Shown here in pieces: positions 1 to 7,036 of a stretch of 7,218 bases of DNA (position 1 is its first letter; every line of letters starts with the position of its first letter). A program made the position numbers and the translations under genes. Under the pieces are notes generated by a model. The model saw only the letters and a list, made by a program, of their open reading frames with translations. It was not told the origin of the DNA and made no database searches. The stretch is from Methanothrix sp. GTDB taxonomy: Archaea; Halobacteriota; Methanosarcinia; Methanotrichales; Methanotrichaceae. The DNA is taken from the NCBI GenBank assembly GCA_003162615.1, contig PMNG01000038.1:2689-9906 (forward strand), read 5' to 3'.

Positions 1-239
1 CCGGTATCATAGGTCTTAAGGGTCAAATTTATCCCATTCGACGCAAAAAAGTGCTGGTCTTCGGCAGTAAAAAACATAACGTTTGCATCGCTGACCGTCC
101 CTCCGAGGATAATCGACTCAGTTGGCCCTGAATAGGATTTCGGGGAACTCGTGAAATACCATGCGCCGATTCCTACGAGCGCTATTAACGAGATGACTGC
201 GATCGCAACAATGGGTTTTTTCATGTGTTTTTCTTTCAT
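1..239 (-). CDS. ABC transporter substrate-binding protein, NMT1/THI5-like, N-terminal part (cut by window edge)
   Basis: Seventy-nine codons are visible before the left edge cuts the gene. The product starts MKEKHMKKP, followed by a hydrophobic stretch at about residues 10-29 (IVAIAVISLIALVGIGAWYF), which would be a signal anchor or signal peptide placing the protein outside the membrane. No lipobox cysteine follows it. Next come a strand (SIILGG) and the segment FFTAEDQHFFASNG, then INLTLKTYDTG. This layout, a beta strand, then an AE(D/E)xxFF helix, then G(I/L)xLTLK, is the typical start of periplasmic-binding proteins for nitrate, sulfonate, bicarbonate or thiamine-precursor importers. The ligand cannot be told from this part. 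An in-frame TGA lies just upstream of ATG 239, so the start is there or at the second ATG (224, MKKP). Neither has a clear Shine-Dalgarno site. Permease and ATPase genes would be expected beyond the left edge. The gene follows the kinase ending at 435 on the same strand after a 195-bp gap. Confidence 0.75.
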   Translation of the reverse strand, partial: MKEKHMKKPIVAIAVISLIALVGIGAWYFTSSPKSYSGPTESIILGGTVSDANVMFFTAEDQHFFASNGINLTLKTYDT

Positions 240-320
240 GTCTGTTCAATTACCCGATGATGTTCACTGCCTCAATGCCGTAGTCCATGAGATCGGATCA
301 GATAATTGATAGCTTATTAG

Positions 321-348
321 GTCCCGACAAGCTTCGTACGCTCGGGAC
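321..348. repeat. Inverted repeat / hairpin between the kinase and binding-protein genes
   Basis: GTCCCGA at 321-327 is matched by its exact reverse complement TCGGGAC at 342-348, with a 14-base spacer that can add a small inner AGC/GCT stem. It sits in the 195-bp gap between the stop of the kinase gene (435) and the start of the binding-protein gene (239), so it could mark an mRNA 3' end, a processing site or an operator. No T-run follows it on either strand, so it does not look like a classical intrinsic terminator. I found no convincing TATA box for the binding-protein gene elsewhere in the gap. Confidence 0.35.
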
Positions 349-434
349 AGGTCAGGATCAGCCCGGATGGTATTTGGCAACAGTAGCATGAGCCGGAACC
401 ACGGGTCAAATCTGCCTCTCCACTTACTGATCTC

Positions 435-2849
435 CTAGGCGCTTCTCTTTAGCACTTCAGCAAGCTCTGCCTTCTGCACTGGTTTTGCAATGTAATCGTC
501 CATGCCCGCTTCGAGACACTTCTCTCTATCACCAGACAGAGCATAAGCTGTGATCGCTATGATCTTCGGCCCATTAGTGGGCCAGAGCCTGCGTATCTCC
601 TGGGTGGCCTTTAGCCCGTCCATCTCAGGCATTCTCACGTCCATGAAGATCAGGTCATAGGGCCTACGTTTGAGTGCCTCGACAACCTCTCTTCCATCTG
701 CTACGGCATCTGCCCTGTAACCCATCTGTTTCAGCATCTCAACTAGAACCTTCTGATTCGATGGGTTGTCCTCAGCAATCAGGATTCTCAGAGGGTGTAG
801 TTCTGCCAGGTCCTCGACCGATTCGGCTCGGATCTCCGATCTGGTAGGCAAGCCTTGGGCGATTTCTGCCTCAATGGTGAAGTAGAATGTGGAACCCTTG
901 CCGACCTCGCTCTTTGTCCAGATCTCTCCAACCATGAGTTCCACGAGACCTTTACATATAGCAAGGCCCAGCCCAGCACCATCATGTTTGCGGCTGATGG
1001 TAGTATCGACCTGGCTAAAGGGCTTGAAAAGCTGATCCATTTTTTCCTGGGGGATACCTACGCCTGTATCCGAAACTGCAAAATGAAGTTGATACTTCTT
1101 CTCTCCAATGGCCTTGGAGGAGATGGATATGGATACCTCGCCCTCGTCTGTAAACTTGATGGCATTGGAAAGCAGATTAACTAAAATCTGCCTGATCCTG
1201 TCCGGATCTCCTACGAAAGTATCAGGTGTACCGTACTTGATTGTATAAGCCAGATTCAGGCTCTTCTTGTTAGCCTGGACCGATACCTGTTCTAAAGACT
1301 CTTCGACACAGGTCCTCAGGCTGAACGGTTGATGTTCCAATGTCACCTTTTCCTTCTCTACCTTTGTGAAGTCGAGAAGATCGCCTATAAGGTCGAGCAT
1401 TGCTTGGACACCCTTCCTTGCAATCTCAGCGAATTCTTTCTGCACTGGGGTGAGGTCTTCATCCAGGAGGAGGCTCGTCATGCCAATGACGGCATTCATG
1501 GGCGTCCTAAGCTCGTGGGACATGTTTGCCAGGAAGGCGGCCTTGGCCTCGACAGCTGCCTCTGCAGCTTCTTTAGCCTTCATTAGCTCCGCCTCAAGCT
1601 TCGAGTGCTGTTCCAGTTCTATCCTTAATTCCTCGTTAGTAACCTCCAGCTCCTCCTTAGCATTCTGAAGCTCCGAGGTTCTTTCCAGGACCCTCATCTC
1701 CAGCTCATCCCGAGCCTTGCGAAGCTCCTCCTCGGCCTGCTTACGTTCAGTGATATCGCGGCTGAACGCCACTACGCTATGGACTCGTCCCTCGCTATCG
1801 GTCACGGGGTAGAAATTATGGAGGAATTGGATGCCGGATCGCTCGTCCTCAAATTGGAGGGGCTGCCCGGAATCGAACACTTGCCGCAGCCGCGCCGTTC
1901 GTGCCTCAGCCAGCTCGGGGGTCAGCATCTCACGGAAAGGCTTGCCTATGACATCCTCTGCAGGCTTAGCCATTCGTTGCACTGCCGTTGCGTTACCCAT
2001 GAGGATAGTGCCATCCGCACTGAATAACCAGATGGATTCTTTGGTTGCGTCCAGGATGCCACGTAGAGTCGTTTCGCTTTCCTGCAGCGCCTCCTCTGCC
2101 ATCTTGCGCTCGGTGATTTCTCCTTTCAACAGGGAATTCTTTTCTTCCAGTTCAGAGGTGCGCTCTTTGACGAGTTCTTCGAGGTGATCTCGATGCCTCG
2201 CCAATTCAGTTTCCGCCAGTTTGCGCTCGACAAGTTCGTTATCAGCGCGTGCCAAGGCATGGTTCATAGATTGAAGTGCAGAAAAAGTCAGGCTGCCAGC
2301 CCAGCCAAAGATCGCTGTGTAGGCAATCCACTGAGTGATCGTGAGGGTATAGTCTGGAGAGGGCAGTAGTCCCGTATTTCCTGCCACAATTAGTCCGGCG
2401 ACCAGGAGAGAGCAGAGTGCAGTAATTATGATCATCCCGGTGAGGTCGAACAACAAGCCAGCTGTGATGACCATTAACAAGTACATTGCAGTGCTGGGCG
2501 CGCGGATAGTCCCTAAACTTGCCACGCTCGCAGTTATACCGATGAGCCCCAATGTCATCAAACCAATGCTCGCCAGTCTTATCCTTCCTCGACGCATCCA
2601 GTAGTACAGCACCAAGCATAAGGTAAAAGCTAGAACGTTTACTCCGATCACTGTTATCGGAATTTTGCCACCAAGCAAATTGCCGATAATGAGAACTGGA
2701 ATGAGTATTAAGACGTTAATCAATGCGAGGTTTAGCGTGCTTGCTCGACGCGTTTTATCTTCCTCGCTAGGAAACACCGGGGGTGCGATCCAGCGTTTGA
2801 TTCGACTGATTAATCCATCGGGCATTGAAGTGTCGTTTGATGACTGCAT
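435..2849 (-). CDS. Membrane-bound PAS hybrid histidine kinase with C-terminal receiver (intact)
   Basis: This is an 804-residue sensor kinase, the only complete one here. About six TM segments lie between residues 38 and 192 (near 38-60, 63-84, 90-112, 118-135, 137-158 and 170-192) with short loops, resembling an integral-membrane sensor domain; its ligand is unknown. A coiled coil (about 198-258) leads to one PAS domain (about 255-368, ending DITERK), a second coiled coil (369-432), HisKA with phospho-acceptor His445 in SHELRTP, and HATPase_c with N-box Asn562, G1 DTGVGIP (Asp594), F-box FKPFSQVD and G2 GAGLGLAI (624-631). The REC domain (about 687-802) has acidic pair Glu693/Asp694, phospho-acceptor Asp737, Thr767 and Lys789. 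It should autophosphorylate His445 and pass phosphate to Asp737, and from there perhaps to an unlinked Hpt or regulator. One oddity is MVGEI at 639-643, where this family usually has MGG. The ATG at 2849 has only a weak GAAGGGA upstream. A 130-bp gap separates it from the receiver remnant upstream; a poor TATA-like GGATAAATT lies at 2935-2927. It ends in TAG. Confidence 0.93.
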   Translation of the reverse strand: MQSSNDTSMPDGLISRIKRWIAPPVFPSEEDKTRRASTLNLALINVLILIPVLIIGNLLGGKIPITVIGVNVLAFTLCLVLYYWMRRGRIRLASIGLMTLGLIGITASVASLGTIRAPSTAMYLLMVITAGLLFDLTGMIIITALCSLLVAGLIVAGNTGLLPSPDYTLTITQWIAYTAIFGWAGSLTFSALQSMNHALARADNELVERKLAETELARHRDHLEELVKERTSELEEKNSLLKGEITERKMAEEALQESETTLRGILDATKESIWLFSADGTILMGNATAVQRMAKPAEDVIGKPFREMLTPELAEARTARLRQVFDSGQPLQFEDERSGIQFLHNFYPVTDSEGRVHSVVAFSRDITERKQAEEELRKARDELEMRVLERTSELQNAKEELEVTNEELRIELEQHSKLEAELMKAKEAAEAAVEAKAAFLANMSHELRTPMNAVIGMTSLLLDEDLTPVQKEFAEIARKGVQAMLDLIGDLLDFTKVEKEKVTLEHQPFSLRTCVEESLEQVSVQANKKSLNLAYTIKYGTPDTFVGDPDRIRQILVNLLSNAIKFTDEGEVSISISSKAIGEKKYQLHFAVSDTGVGIPQEKMDQLFKPFSQVDTTISRKHDGAGLGLAICKGLVELMVGEIWTKSEVGKGSTFYFTIEAEIAQGLPTRSEIRAESVEDLAELHPLRILIAEDNPSNQKVLVEMLKQMGYRADAVADGREVVEALKRRPYDLIFMDVRMPEMDGLKATQEIRRLWPTNGPKIIAITAYALSGDREKCLEAGMDDYIAKPVQKAELAEVLKRSA

Positions 2850-2979
2850 AGATGTCCCTTCAGCTAGAATGCAGGCTTGCCGGGCTTAGTATTAGAGCGC
2901 TGAAACTCCCGTAGATGAGATATTCCAATTTATCCATAGGATCACAACTTGGTTTGGGTTGCCAAGCGAGGTTGGACAT

Positions 2980-3462
2980 TTATTCCGTGGCACATCTTTT
3001 CAGAATCTCAGCCAACTCTCCCTTCTGCACAGGCTTCGCAATGTAATCATCCATGCCTGCGTCGATACATTTCTCACGGTCGCCTTCCATTGCATAGGCA
3101 GTGATGGCCACAATCTTCGGCCCGTTATTCGGCCAGATCCTTCGTATCTCCTTAGCAGTAGCGATACCATCCATCTCAGGCATCTTCACATCCATTAGAA
3201 TCAGGTCGTAAGGCTGGCGTTCGAGAGCCTGGAGGACCTCAATTCCATCAGCCGCCATATCAGCTCTGTAGCCCATACGCTTCAGCATCTCCACGAGAAC
3301 CTTCTGGTTTGAGGGGACATCCTCAGCCACCAGAATTCTCATAGGGTGCTGTTCTGCCAGGTTCTCGACTGGCTGGTCCGGGGTCTCAGATCTGGCTGAC
3401 AAGCTCTGGGCAACCTCTGTCTCAATGGTGAAGCAGAATGTCGATCCCTTGCCTGGTTCACT
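2980..3462 (-). pseudogene. Receiver-domain remnant of the kinase-deleted hybrid kinase
   Basis: The recognisable part begins SEPGKGSTFCFTIE, the last glycine-rich loop and beta strand of an HATPase_c domain, and runs through a linker into a complete REC domain beginning MRILVAED. The REC keeps its acidic pair (ED), the phospho-acceptor Asp in LILMDVKMPEMDG (codon 3192-3190), the Thr in VAITAYA and the Lys in YIAKPVQ, so the fold and chemistry look intact. The frame stays open upstream to 3609, but that extra sequence is only an out-of-frame reading of the PAS gene. It is the 3' end of the gene read from 5611: the HisKA and most of the ATPase domain are missing and the two parts are in different frames. 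Translation alone would need an internal start, for example ATG 3342 at the edge of the REC, which has no Shine-Dalgarno site. A single-domain receiver made this way is possible but unsupported. It ends in TAA. Confidence 0.75.
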
Positions 3463-5611
3463 TCTCGACTTGCTTGCGCTCGGTAATGTCTGTGAGCATT
3501 CCCAGAGAGCCAACAAAATTGCCTTCTTTGTCCCGAAGCGGTGCGGCGCTCGATATTGTCCATAAAGCCGAGCCGTTCTTGCGAAGGAACTTGATTTCAA
3601 AGCTCTCATTTATGCCCTGACGCCGCCGTTCAAGTAGTAGGCCCAGGCGGGCCTTGCCTTCTTCATCCATGAACTCAGACGAATTCATACCTATCATTTC
3701 TTCAGGGCCGCACCCCAGCATCTCTGCCATTCTTCTGTTAACGTAAGTCGTCCTGGTTTCGGGATCCACGACCCATATGCCCTCGTTAGCGGTCTCAACT
3801 ATAGTACGATAGTTCTCCTCGCTCTCCCGCAGCTTCGACTGAGCACGCATAAGTTCGTCATTCTGCCGGCGCAATTCCTCGGTAGCGACCTGTAGCTCTT
3901 CATTAGCTTCCTGCAAATCCGTCTCAGCCCTCTTGCGCTCGGTGATGTCATGGTAAGTGCATATCAGCAGGTCGATTTGGCCATCTGGTTTGAGTATAGG
4001 CTCGGCGCTGATGAGCATCCAGGTGAGCTCTCCGCCCGAAGGCAGCTTCACACCCACCAGTTTGTTTCGGACAGGTTTGCCTGTCATGGCCGCTTTCCGG
4101 ACAGGATGATCATCGACGTTAAGCAGGCTACCATCCTCCTCAAATACCTGCCATTCAGCCCAGTTCTGATCGTTGACATTCTTGATATCGGACTGGTCCT
4201 CGGAGAGGCCAAACATCTTCAAGAAGGCCGGATTTACTATTGTGAACTTGCCCATCTCATCGATCAGCGCCACTCCTGAGTTCAGGTTCTGTACGAGCGC
4301 CATGAACCGAGCCTCATTCTTTAGCAGCGCTTCCTCGGCTCGCTTGCGCTCTGTGATGTCCTGACCGACAGTTAGATTTCCAATGATTTCTCCGCGTGCG
4401 TCTCTGATCGCCTTGTTCCTCCAAGAAATCCAGACTCGTTCTCCGTTCTTCCGTACGTTTTCATTTATGTTCTCGGCGAAGCCGTCAGGATTTTCGAGAA
4501 TGCTATCCGCCATTTCTTCAAGATTACTTCCGTTGCTCGCTATAGGAGGTATAAGGATCATTACGTTCTGTCCAAGTATTTCTTCCAAGGAATAGCCGAA
4601 GAATTTCTGTGCATAGTCGTTAAAGAAAGTAATTTTGCCAGCACGATCCATTTTTATTATAATGCTATTCGCATTCTCGACAAGATCCCTATACCTTTCT
4701 TCACTTTCCCGCAGCGCTGACTGAACGCTCGCGAGTTCGTCATTTTGCTGGCGCAATTCCTCGGTGATGACTTCCTGCTCTTCATTAGCTTCTTGCAACG
4801 CTATTTCTGCCCGCTTGCGCTCTGTGATGTCGTCGAAAATGGCGGCGAACTGGCGGGCGCGTGGTGAGTACGCAAGCAGATGCACCCAATGCCCGCCGAC
4901 AGGTGCATAGCGGTCTATGGAAACAGCTTCCCCTGTTAGTGCAACCCTGCAGAGCACATCGATCCACTCAGGGTCCGCATTCGCTCCACCTATGGTTTTG
5001 TACGTATGCCCAACGATCTCCTCGCGAGAACGCCCAAAGAACCTTTCACCGGCAGAGTTCACATCGAGGAAGCGGTAATCGATAGGTTTGCCTTGGTCGT
5101 CGGTAACTACCTCTGCAAGGATGAACCCCTCGTTCATCGTTTCGAAGAGCCTACTGTAGCGATCCTCGCTCACCTGGAGCGCTTCCTCAGACTGATTGCG
5201 CTCGGTCATGTCGATAACGGCGATCCGGCACTGTCTCCCGTTCAGCGAGTCATCCTCGGCGGCTATGCCCTCGATGCGGGCATAAACTGCAGGCTTTCCA
5301 TCCCTCAGGAGTTTCAGATCGCACGTTTGCTTGGTGGAGGTCTCGAACGCCGATTTGCAGAATTCATCAAAAGAAGGACGGTCCTTGGGCGGAACAAACT
5401 GCTGAAAAGGCCTGTTCATCAGGTTGCGCCTCTTCACGCCAAGGAGCGAGGCTCCTAATAAGTTGACCTCCTGGATCAGTCCCTGCATGTCGATGGTAAA
5501 AAGACCAATGGGCGCAAAGTTGTACTGGTCGGAGTATTTCGAAAGAGCATCTTCTGCCTGGCGGCGGCGCATATCACCGGTATTGTTCAATTCAGATTTC
5601 TCCGTCTTCAT
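3458..5611 (-). CDS. Multi-PAS sensor protein, truncated hybrid kinase lacking its kinase core
   Basis: This 717-residue soluble protein has no TM segment. Counting from ATG 5611, PAS-like domains lie at about 23-138, 150-264, 305-422, 432-560 and 599-712. Most end in the usual (D)ITERK linker, and coiled coils fill about 265-304 and 560-597. PAS domains bind small ligands, haem or flavin; no cofactor-specific motif is evident. The ORF stops at TGA right after ITERKQVEK, exactly where HisKA should start, and the sequence then continues in another frame as the end of an HATPase_c plus REC. It is therefore a broken hybrid kinase and should have no kinase activity. Start choice: the frame stays open to a TTG at 5647 (12 residues longer), but ATG 5611 is preferred because it is an ATG and has AAGAGG three bases upstream. 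A further ATG follows 13 codons downstream. The gap to the kinase gene ending at 5665 is 53 bp, so the two are probably co-transcribed. Confidence 0.8.
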   Translation of the reverse strand: MKTEKSELNNTGDMRRRQAEDALSKYSDQYNFAPIGLFTIDMQGLIQEVNLLGASLLGVKRRNLMNRPFQQFVPPKDRPSFDEFCKSAFETSTKQTCDLKLLRDGKPAVYARIEGIAAEDDSLNGRQCRIAVIDMTERNQSEEALQVSEDRYSRLFETMNEGFILAEVVTDDQGKPIDYRFLDVNSAGERFFGRSREEIVGHTYKTIGGANADPEWIDVLCRVALTGEAVSIDRYAPVGGHWVHLLAYSPRARQFAAIFDDITERKRAEIALQEANEEQEVITEELRQQNDELASVQSALRESEERYRDLVENANSIIIKMDRAGKITFFNDYAQKFFGYSLEEILGQNVMILIPPIASNGSNLEEMADSILENPDGFAENINENVRKNGERVWISWRNKAIRDARGEIIGNLTVGQDITERKRAEEALLKNEARFMALVQNLNSGVALIDEMGKFTIVNPAFLKMFGLSEDQSDIKNVNDQNWAEWQVFEEDGSLLNVDDHPVRKAAMTGKPVRNKLVGVKLPSGGELTWMLISAEPILKPDGQIDLLICTYHDITERKRAETDLQEANEELQVATEELRRQNDELMRAQSKLRESEENYRTIVETANEGIWVVDPETRTTYVNRRMAEMLGCGPEEMIGMNSSEFMDEEGKARLGLLLERRRQGINESFEIKFLRKNGSALWTISSAAPLRDKEGNFVGSLGMLTDITERKQVEK
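3820..3950 (-). repeat. Imperfect direct repeat, copy nearer the 3' end (coiled coil plus start of PAS5)
   Basis: This stretch encodes ITERKRAETDLQEANEE followed by a coiled coil and LRESEENYR. It is strongly similar at base level to 4702-4832, with an offset of exactly 882 bp (294 codons). Shared words include GCGCAATTCCTCGGT and GCTCTTCATTAGCTTC, read on the plus strand. Confidence 0.75.
4702..4832 (-). repeat. Imperfect direct repeat, copy nearer the 5' end (coiled coil plus start of PAS3)
   Basis: This is the partner of 3820-3950. It encodes ITERKRAEIALQEANEE, a coiled coil and LRESEERYR. The repeat joins PAS2 to PAS3 here and PAS4 to PAS5 in the other copy, which suggests that a linker-PAS-PAS block was duplicated within the gene. 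Confidence 0.75.
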
Positions 5612-5614
5612 TGT

Positions 5615-5620
5615 CCTCTT
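5615..5620 (-). promoter_or_regulatory. Possible Shine-Dalgarno site for the multi-PAS gene
   Basis: AAGAGG lies three bases before ATG 5611. The spacing is shorter than ideal, but it is better than anything seen before the alternative TTG at 5647, so it supports the ATG as start. Confidence 0.3.
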
Positions 5621-5664
5621 GCAGCTCAGTGATCTGATTGGGTCCAAAATAGTTCACATCTGAC

Positions 5665-7036
5665 CTAAGATGTCTGATTCTTCTTCAACACCTCGGCCAG
5701 CTCTCTCATCTGCACCGGCTTTGCAATATAGTCGTCCATGCCTGCTTCGAGACATTTCTCACGATCCCCCTCAAGAGCAAATGCAGTTATGGCAACGATC
5801 TTAGGCCCTTTCTCGGGCCGCAATTTACGTATCACCTGAGTTGCTGTGATCCCATCCATTTCGGGCATCTTGATATCCATCAGCACCAGATCATAATCTT
5901 GGCGTTCGAGAGCCTGGACGACTTCTCGGCCATCTGCCACAGCATCAGCCCTGTAGCCCAGTTTTTTCAGCATCTCGACGAGCACCCTCTGGTTCGAAGG
6001 GTTATCCTCTGCCACGAGTATTCGCATTGGCTTCAACCCTGGGAAGCTTTCTGAAGCGATTCCGCTATTCATCCTTCCGAAATCCAACTGCTTGCCAGGG
6101 ATTGTCTCGGCCTGGATCGTGAAGTGGAATGTCGTGCTCTGGCCTGGGATGCTTTCAGCCCGGATCGTTCCTCCCATCAGTTCCACGAGGTTCTTGGTTA
6201 TAGCAAGGCCAAGACCGACACCATCACGTTTGCGGCTTAAGGTGCGTTCAACCTGAGTGAACGGCTCGAAGATTTCGTTCATTTTCTCCTGGGGTATGCC
6301 GATGCCGGTGTCCTTGACCTGGAAGAATATCTGGTGCCTATCACCATCGACGACTTTTGACGAGACAGATACGGATACTTCCCCTTTGTCAGTGAATTTG
6401 ATTGAATTACCGAGCAGATTGACCAGGATCTGCCTGAGTCTCCCATGATCTCCAATGATAGTGTCTGGTGTGCCGTAGTTGATGGTTTCGGACAAGTTCA
6501 GACCCTTTTTGCTGGCTTGGGTTGCGACCATGCCGAGGGACTCATCGATCAAGTGCTTGATGCTGAACGGCTGGTGCTCCAACTCTATCTTGTCCTTCTC
6601 AGCCCTGGTGTAGTCCAGAATATCGTCGATGATGGCCAAGAGAGCCTCGCCGCCTTTCCTGATGCCTTCGATGTACTCCTTCTGCACTGGAGTTAAAGAA
6701 TCATCCAGGAGGAGACTTGAGAAACCGATCACGGCGTTCATGGGCGTCCGAAGCTCATGGCTCATGTTAGCCAAGAACGCTGCTTTGGCCCTGACTGATT
6801 CCTCTGCTGCTTCCAGGGCACTCTGGAGTTCAGCAGTCCTCTCCTGGACTTTCAGCTCCAGCTCATCCCGTGCCTTGCGAAGCTCCATATCTGCATATCG
6901 TTGCTCTGTGATATCATGACCTACTGCAACCGCACTGGTAAGCAATCCAGCGGCGTCACGCAATGGAGCAGCACTGAATACGGCAGTAAACTCCCGTCCG
7001 TTAGCACAGCGATGAATGATCTCGCTTTGTGCACCT
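5665..7036 (-). CDS. Hybrid histidine kinase, kinase and receiver part (5' portion frameshifted)
   Basis: From the frame break this reads RGAQSEIIHRCANGREF and completes a PAS domain ending in GHDITEQ, then a coiled coil (KARDELELKVQERTAEL). Positions below count from the TTG at 6963, the first start-like codon after the break. HisKA has phospho-acceptor His69 in ANMSHELRTP. HATPase_c has N-box Asn186, G1 DTGIGIP (Asp218), F-box FEPFTQVE and G2 GVGLGLAI (248-255). The glycine-rich end is a variant, PGQSTTF rather than PGKGSTF. REC starts at about residue 313, with Glu319/Asp320, phospho-acceptor Asp363, Thr393 and Lys415. All catalytic motifs are intact, so the core could work if translated. 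No TM segment is visible in the window. The 5' boundary is the frame break, not a start codon. TTG 6963 sits inside the PAS and is unlikely to be a natural start. The gene ends in TAG, 53 bp before the multi-PAS gene, and is closely related to the kinase at 435-2849. Confidence 0.85.

Noticed and set aside
264..389. A 41-codon small gene starting at ATG 389 on the minus strand
   Set aside because: It has no Shine-Dalgarno site or recognisable product, and it overlaps the inverted repeat. It is simply the tail of the open frame that follows the kinase's TAG.
855..2187. Several plus-strand open frames of 80-120 codons
   Set aside because: They all lie opposite the intact kinase gene and have compositions expected from the antisense of its coiled-coil and kinase sequence.
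2242..2619. A 125-codon minus-strand frame inside the kinase gene
   Set aside because: It overlaps the TM-coding region in another frame; the real frame gives six clean hydrophobic helices.
2850..2979. A promoter with a TATA-like GGATAAATT (2935-2927) before the intact kinase
   Set aside because: The match is poor, has no clear BRE upstream, and could be chance in an AT-richer gap; it is noted only in the gene entry.
5006..5458. A 150-codon open frame on the plus strand
   Set aside because: It lies opposite the PAS-coding sequence, whose minus-strand product has clear domain homology. The plus-strand translation has no recognisable domain.
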